64,000 nucleotides of DNA from Bedellia somnulentella (taxonomy: Eukaryota; Arthropoda; Insecta; Lepidoptera; Bedelliidae): NCBI GenBank assembly GCA_963576735.1, contig OY755170.1, positions 17,840,875 to 17,904,874 of the forward strand, in the 5' to 3' direction. The position numbers and the translations under genes are program-made. Numbering within the stretch: position 1 is the first letter of the stretch; each line of letters opens with the position of its first letter. This document shows positions 1 to 10,762 of this stretch, piece after piece. A model generated the notes under the pieces. That model saw nothing but the letters and a program-made list of their open reading frames with translations, had not been told where the DNA came from and did not search any database.

Positions 1-45
1 TTACCCTACACACAGATTATCAATTTTGTTTCTCCTACACAAATC

Positions 46-408
46 ATCAAAAAGAGGACCTATAGTCGTTTTCAAGAACTAATGCAACAGTGACATCTGT
101 TATCTGTTGCATGAACCATAGACAGTGGCGACACCTATGGTCGTTTTTAAGAACTGATGCAACAGCGACATCTGTTATCGGATGGATGAAGCATAGACAG
201 TGGCGACACCTATAGTCGTTTTCAAGAACTAATGCAACAGCGACATCTGTTATCGGATGGATGAACTACAGACAGTGGCGACACCTTTAGTCGTTTTTAA
301 GAACTGATGCAACAGCGACATCTGTTATCGTATGGATGAACTACAGACAGTGGCGACACCTATGGTCATTTTTAAGAACTAATGCAACAGCGACATCTTT
401 TATCGGTT
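46..408. repeat. Satellite array, left part (75-bp units)
   Basis: About five head-to-tail copies of a 75-bp unit; the word gacagtggcgacacc recurs at 121, 196, 271 and 346, exactly 75 bp apart. Each unit holds a tcgtttt(t/c)aagaact block and a gcaacagcgacatct block followed by ttatcggatggatgaactac. It is the same family as the large array at 4735-8565, from which it is separated by a LINE insertion. These units carry acacc where the right-hand array mostly has acccc, so the two sides have diverged or belong to different subfamilies. No coding role is visible. Confidence 0.93.
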
Positions 409-751
409 GCAAAAAAAGTCAAAAAGTTTATTATCAAAATAAAATTAAATACTTACATTTTTTGAACGACAAAATTTTAAAATCATTAATCCGTTGCTTT
501 GGAAGGTGTTCGTAAAGAGAAGAAGCAACAAAGAAACTCTTACATTCTCATTTTTTCATTTTTTCAAAATATAGTTTGTACAATTTCAGTTTATAAACAT
601 GTTTTTACTTTATAAAAGATTTTCTATGCGACCAAACCAAACGCTAGTTTGACATAATTAAAATAAATTGTCGATCATAAAAAAACAATCACATAACGTG
701 AGAAGAAAAATCCTCACCACACAATTATTCCTAGGAATAACGAGGGAAGAT

Positions 752-1571
752 TTATAGCTTTACGGACACGGTCGCGTATGTACGCGTTAGGTTCTTGTCG
801 TTTAAAAAATCTTGAATACTGTTGTAAGATTTCTTTAAAAGCATTGCTTTCGTTGCCTTTTTAAAAGATGCCACAGGCAATTCTAATATGTCAGAAGGAA
901 GTTTGTTGAACATTTTGAGGGATAGTCCCATAAGGAGTTACTTACTTTATTAAGTCTCCACTTCGGTACGTTAAGTTTCTCCTTATTTCGAGTGTTAACA
1001 GTATGCCTATCACTAACTTTACTAAATTGGCCTATATTCTTTTTGGCATAGGTACATTAAGTTCTCAAATATGTATTGGCAAGGGACAGTTTAAATGCTA
1101 ATATCTTTAAATTTTTCACGCAACGAATACCTCGACCTTAACATGTAAATAGTTCGGATAGCTATTTTGTGAAACAAAAACTTTATGAACATCAGCCGCT
1201 TTACCCCATAATAAAATACCGTACGACATAATACTATGAAAATAACTGAAATAAACAATGCGAGCTGTTTCTATGTCTGCTATTTCTCTAATTTTACGCA
1301 CGGCATACGCTGCTGAGCTCAGCCTTTTAGAAAGTGTTAGTATATGGGGTCCCCATTGCAACTTAGAATCGATTATTATCCCTAGAATTTTTGAAGTCAA
1401 TAACAATATTGGCGTCAACTTGCCTAACATTCAGTAAAGTAAATTTAATACATTTAGTTTTTTTGGCATTCAGAACCAGGTTATTTACAGTAAACCAAGC
1501 ATTACCAGTGAGATAGCTTTATTTACGTCATCAAGAGATGTAGAGTATCTCGCTACATTAAATATTAAAGA
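752..1571 (-). pseudogene. LINE reverse transcriptase, C-terminal part
   Basis: A broken minus-strand coding remnant of the LINE. It starts directly after the FAYDT motif found across the Helitron at 3167 and continues SLIF. In several frames it then gives ILGIIIDSKLQWGPHI, SSAAYAVRKI and YFHSIMSYGILLWG (1116-1430), all usual for the RT thumb of Jockey-type elements. Near 880-910 it gives MFNKLPSDI, and it ends in a TAA at 752-754 after a KSYNSIQDFLND-type tail. At least two frame changes lie between 1430 and 1550. No function is expected. Confidence 0.8.
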
Positions 1572-1695
1572 CTAGCAGCCCGTCCCGGCTTCGCTCGGGC
1601 ATGAATTATCATTAACATTTTGTTTTTTATTTTATTACTTGTATTATTATTTTAATATATTTTTTTTAAGTTTTAAGCTATGTTATATTTTTTTG

Positions 1696-2115
1696 CTGTG
1701 TAGTGTCGGCTTAGAATAGCACTACCCCATTTCTTCCGGTGGGTGTACGTAAGAGGCGACTAACGGTTTTGGGGCTTTTGAGGGATTTTTGGGCGATGCG
1801 GTTGGTGACCCATCACCAACAACCTTTATTTCACCATCTTTTCCCCACACAACTTCCAAAAGTACATACATACATATACTCACATACATATACTTGTTGG
1901 TGATGGGTCTCCAACCGCATCGCCCAAAATCCCTTAAAAGCCCCAATACCGTTAGTCGCCTCTTACGTACACCCACCGGAAGAAATGGGGTAGTGCTATT
2001 CTAAGCCGACACTACACAGCAGACTTCCAAAAGTGGCTGAGGAATTTCTGATTCCTTAGCTCTGGCTACCCCTTCTAGGGATTTATAGCCGTGAGTATAT
2101 GTATGTATGTATGTA
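1696..2115 (+). mobile_element. SINE-like retroposon, family A copy 1 (split by a second copy)
   Basis: A plus-strand copy of the roughly 250-bp family that recurs across the window: 5' end ctgtgtagtgtcggcttag, a gcgatgcggttgg block, and a 3' end gccgtgagtatatgtatg followed by TATG repeats. An 11-bp direct repeat (atatttttttg, 1685-1695 and 2116-2126) flanks it as a target duplication. It is interrupted at 1864-2022 by a minus-strand copy of the same family. Confidence 0.9.
1864..2022 (-). mobile_element. SINE-like family A copy 2, nested in copy 1
   Basis: A minus-strand copy flanked by a 12-bp target duplication, acttccaaaagt, at 1852-1863 and 2023-2034. It keeps the 5' head and the TATG tail but lacks the middle. 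Because the host is the same family in the opposite orientation, the pair forms a foldback of about 130 bp per arm. Confidence 0.92.
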
Positions 2116-2199
2116 ATATTTTTTTGTATTTATATTTAGATATATTTTTTTATTTTTTTTATTATTCATAATGAGTAATTACATCAAAAGCCATTCAAT

Positions 2200-2545
2200 T
2201 TATAGAGTTAGAGCTTCCCTGTAAACAATATTTGACGTTGTTGTATTTTGGGGCAGCAAAATGAATTGATGTTCAGGAGCTCCCACCCGCGACAGGCCAA
2301 CGTACAGTTGACCGTGAGTAAAACAATTGTTTCGCAGGTCAATCCCTACTAATTTGAAGGTTTGGCCTTGGAACTTATTAATTGTTAAAGCAAAAGATGT
2401 TTTAACCGGAAATTGTAGCCGTTTAAATGGAATTGGCAGATCAGTTGGGATCATCGGTATCCTCGGTATATGAGCTAATTGACCGGCTGCTGGGCCAGTG
2501 ATAATAGTCGCTACAATTAAATTTTGCTTTAACTCTTTGATAAGC
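2200..2545 (-). pseudogene. Helitron Pif1-like helicase, C-terminal fragment
   Basis: Open on the minus strand to a stop at 2200. It reads LLIKELKQNLIVAT, then GPAAGQLAHIPRIPM, SFALTINKFQGQTF and HGQLYVGLSRV, which are the late motifs of the Helitron Rep/helicase (a 5'-to-3' DNA helicase of the Pif1 superfamily). The Walker A and B motifs and the Rep endonuclease are missing, so this is only the last 115 or so residues. It lies inside the Helitron at 1572-3166 in the same orientation. Confidence 0.85.
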
Positions 2546-3166
2546 AGCCTCCCGTACCCCTTCGTGACGCCTGCAACAACTTACTATGCATAGCTAATCG
2601 AGCGGAGTTTTATCTATTTTTTTAATTCGAGATAACTTTCGAATGGAATGTTCGAATTGAATAATTCAAAAAGTAATATAAGGGTATTGAAGTAGTCTGA
2701 AATAATATATACGTTTTTTATAAGGATTAGATAGGTACAAATAAAGAGCCTTTTCTAAAGCTGGATTTTAATTTTAATTTTAAATAATTTTATATAATGA
2801 CGCTTGTTGTGAGATAACTATAATAGTTAGAGACATGCTGTCGGTGCATTTTTTTTAGATAATGATGTGTTCTATAAAATTGTAGTACATAATTTTATTC
2901 TATTGTCAATAGTTTTCGCAGCGCACGCGATGTAAGGATTTTTTTTGGTATTTTTTTAACACCTTGGGTTACATTTTTGAAGTTTACGTAAGGATCCCTA
3001 ATTTTTTTGAAAATGAAATATAGCCTATGTCACTCGAGAATAGTGTAGCATTAAAACAGTGAAAGAATTTTTCAAATCCGTCCAGTAGTTTTGGAGCCTA
3101 TTCAATTCAAACAAACAAACAAACAAAAAATCAAACCTTTCCTCTTTATAATATTATTAGTATAGA

Positions 3167-3760
3167 TGTGTCATATGCAAACATAACTATCTCAGAATAC
3201 TTTTGTACCATAAATGGTAAATCATTAATATAAATCAGAAACAGTAATGGGCCAAGTACAGAACCTTGAGGAACGCCCATCTTTATTTCCGATCCTTCCG
3301 ACGTGGTTCCATTAATATAAACCTTTAAAGTTCTTTTATTAACATATCATGCCATTAATTTCAGTGCTTGCTCGTCAAAACCGTAATATTTAAGTTTTAT
3401 CAACGCTATTTCCTTTTTTACACAAACAAAAGCTTTTGTGAAGTAACAAAATATACCTAACGCATCCCGGAAGTTTTCCCATGAATTAAAAATATGTTTC
3501 ATTAGTGACACTCCTGCATCTACAGTAGACCTACCTTTAGTAAAACCATATTGCTCGTCATGGAATATATTATGTGTGTTGAAATATGAAAGCATTTGGT
3601 TGGACATGATTTTCTCAAAAACTTTACTGAGAACTGGTAAAATAGAAATAGGCCTATATTTGGTAAAGTCCTAACTATCTCCTGATTTATATCATTACTG
3701 TCAACGTACTTAAAAGAAAACTGTGCTAAGGTTTTGGTTACTTTTTGTTCCAACAACTCA
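3167..3760 (-). pseudogene. LINE reverse transcriptase, palm/finger part
   Basis: Minus-strand remnant. Near 3640-3670 it reads YRPISILPVLSKVFEKIM, then QYGFTKGRSTVDAG (3530-3570), then MGVPQGSVLGPLLFLIYIND (3225-3285) and finally FAYDT next to the Helitron. These are RT blocks 2 to 5. The catalytic FADD is FAYD here, which removes one metal-binding aspartate, and a shift separates 3607 from the upstream frame. RNA-templated DNA synthesis is therefore not expected. Confidence 0.88.
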
Positions 3761-4355
3761 AGAGCTTTTTGGGGACATGAATTTAATTTCTCTGTTGTCT
3801 GAGCGAGGGTATTTATAAAATGATTTTCAAAAATAATTGCAATTTGTGATCTTGACTGTATCAGTTCATTATCTAATAATCAATGGAGATCATGTGGGGA
3901 TTTTAGTTTTCCAGTTTCACTGTTGATTATTTTCCAGACAGTTTTACTTTGAGAAAAATTCTTAATTTTATGTTTTATGCACCTAGATTTAGCTTCACCA
4001 CAAACTTTTTTGAGAATTTTAGAATATTTTCTGACATAATTAATAAAATCTTGGTTGAAGTATAGGACTTTTCGCTATAAATGTTATATAGGTGATCTCT
4101 ACTTATTCTAATCCCAACCGTAGCCCATTCAGCAAAAGAGCATTTTGTATTTCATAGTATTAGCTTAGTTTTAAAGATTTTGTTAAATTCTGTTTTTAGC
4201 TCATTGATAAAAGAAAGACAATTCTCTAATGTTTCACTGCTTCTCATTGGGGGGCTGTTGCTAGACCTAGTATTATTTTCAAATAAGCTAAGTTTTTTTT
4301 TCAGTTATCTGTCTACATACAATTGACTTTTTCTTTTCAATATTAAATTCTAAAT
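3761..4355 (-). pseudogene. LINE linker between endonuclease and RT, decayed
   Basis: This minus-strand stretch lies between the recognisable endonuclease and RT blocks of the same LINE. No frame stays open for long and I could not assign motifs in it. Its length fits the linker of a Jockey-type ORF2. Confidence 0.5.
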
Positions 4356-4735
4356 TTATGAATTGACCCTTGTGGTAATGCAATAAAAAAGGAAGTGACT
4401 GGAGTAGTCACAATTGCAATAAATATTTTCTAAGCATGTTGCAGAGGTCGAGGTAATTCGGGTTGGCTCATTAAATACATTTAGAAGATTAAAAGATTGA
4501 AAATATGTTAAGATTCTCTCCTTTACTAGACCCTCCCCCAATAAGTCAACATTGAAATCCCCACAAACTACAACCTCTCTGGAGCTGCGGGAAGCCGTCC
4601 CCAAAGCATCTTCCATTGCTGCTTCAAATATGCCATAGTTCCCTTTGGGTGGGCGATATACACACAAAACAATGTAATTACTCAATTCAATGCATGAGAT
4701 TTCTACATGTTGTTCAACAGAAAGTCTACAGCTGC
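4356..4735 (-). pseudogene. LINE apurinic-type endonuclease, C-terminal part
   Basis: Minus-strand frame with LSNYIVLCVYRPPKGNYG, then VVVCGDFNVDLL and FNEPTRITSTSATCLENIYC. These match the later blocks of the EEP/AP-like endonuclease of non-LTR elements, which nicks target DNA. The GDFN motif is intact; the usual SDH at the C-terminal end is not seen. The N-terminal half is absent because the insertion is 5'-truncated at about 4735, where satellite sequence resumes. Confidence 0.85.
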
Positions 4736-7700
4736 ATAAACTACAGTCAGTGGCGACCCCTATTGTCGTTTTTAAGAACTAATGCAACAGTGACATCTAT
4801 TATACAGACAGTGGCGACCCCTATAGTCGTTTTCAAGAACTAATGCAACAGCGACATCTGTTATTGGTTTGATGAACTACAGACAGTGGCGACCCCTATA
4901 GTCGTTTTCAAGAACTAAAGCAACAGCGACATCTGTTTTCGGATGTATGAACTACAGACAGTGGCGACCCCGATTGTCGTTTTCAAGAACTAATGCAACA
5001 GCGACATCTATTAAACAGACAGTGGCGACCCCTATAGTCGTTTTCAAGAACTAGTGCAACAGCGACAACTGTTTTCGGATGGATGAACTACAGACAGTGG
5101 CGACCCCTATTGTCGTTTTAAAGAACTAATGCAACAGCGACATCTATTATGCAGACAGTGGCGACCCCTATAGTCGTTTTTAAGAACTAATGCAACAGCG
5201 ACATCTATTAAACAGACAGTGGCGACCCCTATAGTCGTTTTCAAGAACTAATGCAACAGCGACATCTGTTATCGGATGGATGAACTACAGACAGTGGCGA
5301 CCCCTATAGTCGTTTTCAAGAACTAATGCAACAGCGCCATCTATTAAACAGACAGTGGCGACCCCTATAGTCGTTTTCAAGAACTAATGCAACAGCGCCA
5401 TCTATTAAACAGACAGTGGCGAGCCCTATAGTCGTTTTCAAGAACTAATGCAACAGCGACATCTGTTATCGGATGGATGAACTACAGACAGTGGCGACCC
5501 CTGTTGTCGTTTTAAAGAACTAATGCAACAGCGACATCTATTATGCAGACAGTGGCGACCCCTATAGTCGTTTTCAAGAACTAATGCAACAGCGACATCT
5601 GTTATCGGATGGATGAACTACAGACAGTGGCGACCCCTATTGTCGTTTTAAAGAACTAATGCAACAGCGACATCTATTATGCAGACAGTGGCGACCCCTA
5701 TAGTCATTTTTAACAACTAATGCAACAGCGACATCTATTATGCAGGCAGTGGCGACCCCTATAGTCGTTTTTAAGAACTAATGCAACAGCGACATCTATT
5801 AAACAGACAGTGGCGACCCCTATAGTCGTTTTCAAGAACTAATGCAACAGCGACATCTGTTATCGGATGGATGAACTACAGACAGTGGCGACTCCTATAG
5901 TCGTTTTCAAGAACTAATGCAACAGCGCCATCTATTAAACAGACAGTGGCGACCCCTATAGCCGTTTTCAAGAACTAATGCAACAGCGCCATCTATTAAA
6001 CAGACAGTGGCGACCCCTATAGTCGTTTTCAAGAACTAATGCAACAGCGACATCTGTTATCGGATGGATGAACTACAGACAGTGGCGACCCCTATTGTCG
6101 TTTTAAAGAACTAATGCAACAGCGACATCTATTATACAGACAGTGGCGACCCCTATAGTCGTTTTCAAGAACAAATGCAACAGCGACATCTATTATGCAG
6201 ACAGTGGCGACCCCTATAGTCGTTTTCAAGAACTAATGCAACAGCGACGTCTATTAAACAGACAGTGGCGACCCCTATAGTCGTTTTCAAGAACTAATGC
6301 AACAGCGCCATCTATTATACAGACAGTGGCGACCCCTATAGTCGTTTTCAAGAACTAATGCAACAGCGCCATCTATTATGCAGACAGTGGCGACCCCTAT
6401 AGTCGTTTTCAAGAACTAATGCAACAGCGCCATCTATTATGCAGACAGTGGCGACCCCTATAGTCGTTTTCAAGAACTAATGCAACAGCGCCATCTATTA
6501 TGCAGACAGTGGCCACCCCTATAGTAGTTTTCAAGAACTAATGCAACAGCGCCATCTATTATGCAGACAGTGGCGACCCCTATAGTCGTTTTCAAGAACT
6601 AATGCAACAGCGCCATCTATTATGCAGACAGTAGCGACCCCTATAGTCGTTTTCAAGAACTAATGCAACAGCGCCATCTATTAAACAGACAGTGGCGACC
6701 CCTATAGTCGTTTTCAAGAACTAATGCAACAGCGACATCTGTTATCGGTTTTTCGAACCACAGACAGTGGCGACACCTATAGTCGTTTTCAAGAACTAAT
6801 GCAACAGCGCCATCTATTAAACAGATAGTGGCGACCCCTGTAGTCGTTTTCAAGAACTAATGCAACAGCGCCATCTATTAAACAGATAGTGGCGACCCCT
6901 ATAGTCGTTTTCAAGAACTAATGCAACAGCGCCATCTATTAATAAGACAGTGGCGACCCCTATAGTCGTTTTCAAGAACTAATGCAACAGCGCCATCTAT
7001 TATGCAGACAGTGGCGACCCCTATAGTAGTTTTCAAGAACTAATGCAACAGCGCCATCTATTATGCAGACAGTGGCGACCCCAATAGTCGTTTTCAAGAA
7101 CTAATGCAACAGCGACATCTATTATACAGACAGTGGCGACCCCTATAGTCGTTTTCAAGAACTAATGCAACAGCGACATCTATTATGCAGACAGTGGCGA
7201 CCCCTATAGTCGTTTTCAAGAACTAATGCAACAGCGCCATCTATTATGCAGACAGTGGCGACCCCTATAGTCGTTTTCAAGAACTAATGCAACAGCGCCA
7301 TCTATTATGCAGACAGTGGCGACCCCTATAGTCGTTTTCAAGAACTAATGCAACAGCGCCATCTATTATGCAGACAGTGGCCACCCCTATAGTAGTTTTC
7401 AAGAACTAATGCAACAGCGCCATCTATTATGCAGACAGTGGCGACCCCTATAGTCGTTTTCAAGAACTAATGCAACAGCGCCATCTATTATGCAGACAGT
7501 AGCGACCCCTATAGTCGTTTTCAAGAACTAATGCAACAGCGCCATCTATTAAACAGACAGTGGCGACCCCTATAGTCGTTTTCAAGAACTAATGCAACAG
7601 CGACATCTGTTATCGGTTTTTCGAACCACAGACAGTGGCGACACCTATAGTCGTTTTCAAGAACTAATGCAACAGCGCCATCTATTAAACAGATAGTGGC

Positions 7701-8565
7701 GACCCCTGTAGTCGTTTTCAAGAACTAATGCAACAGCGCCATCTATTAAACAGATAGTGGCGACCCCTATAGTCGTTTTCAAGAACTAATGCAACAGCGC
7801 CATCTATTAATAAGACAGTGGCGACCCCTATAGTCGTTTTCAAGAACTAATGCAACAGCGCCATCTATTATGCAGACAGTGGCGACCCCTATAGTAGTTT
7901 TCAAGAACTAATGCAACAGCGCCATCTATTATGCAGACAGTGGCGACCCCAATAGTCGTTTTCAAGAACTAATGCAACAGCGCCATCTATTATGCAGACA
8001 GTGGCGACCCCTATAGTCGTTTTCAAGAACTAATGCAACAGCGCCATCTATTAAACAGACAGTGGCGACCCCTATAGTCGTTTTCAAGAACTAATGCAAC
8101 AGTGCCATCTATTAAACAGATAGTGGCGACCCCTATAGTCGTTTTCAAGAACAAATGCAACAGCGCCATCTATTATGCAGACAGTGGCGACCCCTATAGT
8201 CGTTTTCAAGAACTAATGCAACAGCGACGTCTATTAAACAGACAGTGGCGACCCCTATAGTCGTTTTCAAGAACTAATGCAACAGCGCCATCTATTATAC
8301 AGACAGTGGCGACCCCTATAGTCGTTTTCAAGAACTAATGCAACAGCGCCATCTATTATGCAGACAGTGGCGACCCCTATAGTCGTTTTCAAGAACTAAT
8401 GCAACAGCGACATCTGTTATCGGTTTTTCGAACCACAGACAGTGGCGACACCTATAGTCGTTTTTAAGAACTAATGCAATTGTGACATCTATTATCGAAT
8501 GGATGAACTATAGACCGTGGCGACACCTTTAGTCGTTTTTAAGAACTAATGCAACAGCGACATTC
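4735..8565. repeat. Satellite array, main part (61- and 75-bp units)
   Basis: Dozens of head-to-tail units built on cagacagtggcgacccc, tagtcgttttcaagaact and aatgcaacagcg(a/c)catct. Short units are 61 bp (for example cag at 6381 and 6442). Long units are 75 bp and carry gttatcggatggatgaactac or gttatcggtttttcgaaccac instead of a 7-bp end. Short and long units are interspersed, and larger blocks are repeated (868-bp and 1980-bp offsets). Two identical 66-codon minus-strand ORFs (6653-6853 and 7521-7721) are by-products of this block duplication and not genes. Confidence 0.97.
6330..7963. repeat. 868-bp higher-order duplication inside the satellite
   Basis: Rare variants recur exactly 868 bp apart: ggccacccctatagtag near 6512 and 7380, the cgaaccac long unit near 6750 and 7618, ctatagtagt at 7021 and 7889, and ccccaatag near 7079 and 7947. 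868 equals 13 short units plus one long unit (13 x 61 + 75). The two blocks are nearly identical from about 6330 to 7095 and from 7198 to 7963. Confidence 0.9.
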
Positions 8566-9238
8566 TTCAGAGACGCTGAGACAGCGTCCTAAAGTTATCG
8601 ATAGTGTGAGGGTGTCACGAACTTACTCAATGCTCACCGTCAACCACGTACGAAGAAGGAAGGGGATTTGGAAAGTGACATAAGGGTATACAGGCGGGTG
8701 CTAGGGGCCACACCCCGCAATCTTTGTTGGCACCGCCCCGTTCTTCCAAGGTTATCCAATTGCCGACCACCCAATCGAGTAGATTTTTGAAACCCAAAAT
8801 GAAATCGTTTATTTGCATGAAACACGGTACATTAAATATGTTACAATATTGTAAGAAACCACACGTTTTGTCAAGTTTCTTGACATACAAAATACATATT
8901 ATCAGGCAGTAATAAATAAAAACATAACTGATTTGCAATGAAATTGAATAAATTTCTATAACATTCATCTTATTGCCTAGATCTTGCACATGTATTTCTT
9001 TAATTAATAGGCACACAAACTGCATTGCAACATACATTTTATCTATGCTTGAAAAAAAATATTTGGCTTCGTTACAATGCCAAACTCAGTACATACATAG
9101 TTATTAGTTAATATTTTAAATAAATATTGTTTTTTTACAAGTATTATTGTATTCTAATCAAAACGAATCTAAACAATATTCAACAATAAGAAAAACACTT
9201 AAGAATAACACCAAAATATTAAGAACGAAATAGAATCA
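8566..9238 (-). repeat. Repeat-like region after the satellite, unassigned
   Basis: The satellite stops at about 8565. A 136-codon minus-strand frame (8627-9037) has a Leu/Ile-rich start and an end reading LPSSYVVDGEH, but I recognise no protein. The part from about 9000 to 9238 is repeated at 14660-14900 (aataggyacacaaac, cgttacaatgccaaa and aagaataacac blocks), so at least this part is a dispersed repeat. Confidence 0.5.
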
Positions 9239-9570
9239 ACTCACACAGCCCATACATGTTCCCACCAAGGGGCTCGACCCTACCCTATATAGGGAGATTT
9301 GGCCATAGTCCACCACGCTGGCCAATTGCGGGTTGGCAGACTAACGACTACTATCGTAATAGTAGCCGGGACCGACGGCTTAACGTGCCCTCCGAAGCAC
9401 GGAATCATCTTAATTTTCGGATAATCAGGTGATTCAAGCCTGCAATATCCTACCAAACTGGGTTAAATAATACGAATTAAATTTTTAAGGTTACCACCCC
9501 CTGGGGATCGAACCCGAGACCTCCGTACTTGAAACCAAGCGCTTAACCGCGAGACCACGGAGGTAGTCAA
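9239..9570 (-). mobile_element. tRNA-derived SINE, family D copy 1
   Basis: On the minus strand the head reads cctccgtggtctcgcggtta and later gtctcgggttcgatcccc, which resemble the pol III A box and B box (GGTTCGATCCC) of a tRNA. The body (aaggggctcg, gctggccaattgcgggttgg, cattttcggataat) is shared with 45829-46495. Internal pol III transcription and LINE-driven mobility would be usual for such an element. Confidence 0.82.
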
Positions 9571-10493
9571 AATTCAATCAAATTAACTAAAAAGTAAAAT
9601 AAACATGTCAATTATATAAAAATAAATTGCAAAATTTAATTTGTGTCATGGTCATTGGAGTGGTGTAAAAGAAATGGGTCTATAATTATAGTTCGATTTT
9701 TTTTCCTGAATTCAAAAAGGGAATAACGACGGCTTTTCTTAATTACTTAGGAAAAATACACTGCGATAAGCAGTTTTGAAAAATGATAGTGAGAGGAGGG
9801 TATCTCTATCAACGTATTTCATTAGCAGTATTTAGTAACATTACTTTACTAGTCCCATACAGAAACACTGTTGTTTTTAAGACTTTTTTTATTATGCTTT
9901 TCACTTCAATCTATAACGAGTATAACAAAGGCTTTAAGCCTCGAAGTTTGTTACGATATCGAATGACTATAGCTTATAAAACCCGCTTGATAAGATAGAC
10001 TCTCCATAGTATACAATAAAAAAATACAGTTTTGGCTGACTGAGTGGGCATAGGCTTTATTTTAAGTAATTCATCAGGAATATCATCTATTTTCATTAAG
10101 TCACGTCTTTTATTTGCCGTATTTACATTATGGGTCAGCTTTAAATTCAAAGTCATTAATGCTGTTCGATGATCGGTTTGAAAGGTGTTAGTAACAAATT
10201 ATGATTTATGCTGGATCCGCTGTTGTGGGTGATATTTCGTGGAAAGCACTTAGATATTCCTGAACACTAGAATCATTATTTTCTGCTATAATTGCTTTAT
10301 TGAAATTTCCAACTAATATTATGTTTTTTGTAGGGGCGAATAAATGTACACTGCACTGTAAAAGAGAATTATCTCGTTTATAAAAGATGCAGGGCGGTAA
10401 AATGACAATATTACAAAATCCTTACTTATTAAACCGAGGCAACTACTTTTTTTAATATCAAGTTATTTTACGACTAAGTCTTATGCGCCTCAA
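9571..10493. other. AT-rich stretch, nothing recognised
   Basis: Short ORFs only (9783-9998 plus, 9974-10156 minus), with no motif or splice context that would support a gene. Confidence 0.5.
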
Positions 10494-10762
10494 ATATATC
10501 GCACGCTTAATACTACAGTGACCTATGTCAAAAATTTTAAGAATTGAGTTAGAATACTTCACAAACCTTAAAAAGCATGCTCTACAACATAGGCACGAGA
10601 AAACACCGGTATTCTTAACACAAAAAGGTTAAATTTCACTTAGGTCTTTATCGTCTCGTATTCACAATGTTGTTGAGCATGATTTTAGGGTCTGAGTAGT
10701 ATTGTAACTCAAAACATCAAAATTTTAACATAGGTCACTCTAGTATTAAGCGTGCGATATAT
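10494..10762. repeat. Foldback element with arms of about 105 bp
   Basis: The left arm starts atatatcgcacgcttaatac and the right arm is its inverted copy ending at 10762. Both contain gtgacctatgt and, further in, agcatgctc(t/a)acaacat. The arms match imperfectly (roughly four bases in five) around a loop of about 55 bp. It may be a MITE or a long-hairpin locus. Confidence 0.8.

Larger units (their letters stand above)
1572..3166 (-). mobile_element. Helitron, non-autonomous, inserted in the LINE
   Basis: On the minus strand the element starts with TCTATACTAATATTATAAAG (at 3166) and ends in a GC hairpin followed by CTAG (1575-1572). The host bases are A before the TC and T after the CTAG, the usual Helitron target, with no target duplication. 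Joining the two host flanks restores the LINE reading frame through FAYDTSLIF, which fixes both ends to the base. Inside are a Pif1-like helicase fragment (2200-2545) and a SINE-like element (1696-2115). It is 1595 bp long, far shorter than an autonomous Helitron, so it would depend on proteins made elsewhere. Confidence 0.93.
409..4734 (-). mobile_element. Jockey-like non-LTR retrotransposon (LINE), 5'-truncated, inserted in the satellite
   Basis: Read on the minus strand this is endonuclease (about 4735-4356), then reverse transcriptase (about 3760-3166), then after a Helitron interruption the RT C-terminal part (1571-752), then a 3' untranslated stretch down to about 409. Satellite DNA flanks both sides. 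The 5' end is lost inside the endonuclease domain, which is typical of incomplete target-primed reverse transcription. Stops, frameshifts and a changed catalytic motif show it is dead. The order EN-RT and the C-terminal KLPSDI motif fit Jockey-type elements; the clade is inferred by eye. The exact 3' boundary is uncertain because no clean poly(A) is seen next to the satellite. Confidence 0.8.

Noticed and set aside
1722..2004. ORFs on both strands reading GVRKRRLTVLG and NGVVLF
   Set aside because: They are frames of the two opposite family A copies.
6653..7721. Two identical 66-residue minus-strand ORFs
   Set aside because: They lie wholly inside the 61/75-bp satellite and are identical because of the 868-bp block duplication. 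Not genes.
4735..8565. CRISPR-like array of regular repeats
   Set aside because: The units are contiguous and vary only slightly; there are no unique spacers between constant repeats. It is satellite DNA in a eukaryote.
8627..9037. 136-residue minus-strand ORF taken as a membrane protein gene
   Set aside because: Hydrophobic only because the DNA is AT-rich. It overlaps a dispersed repeat and has no splice or homology support that I can see.
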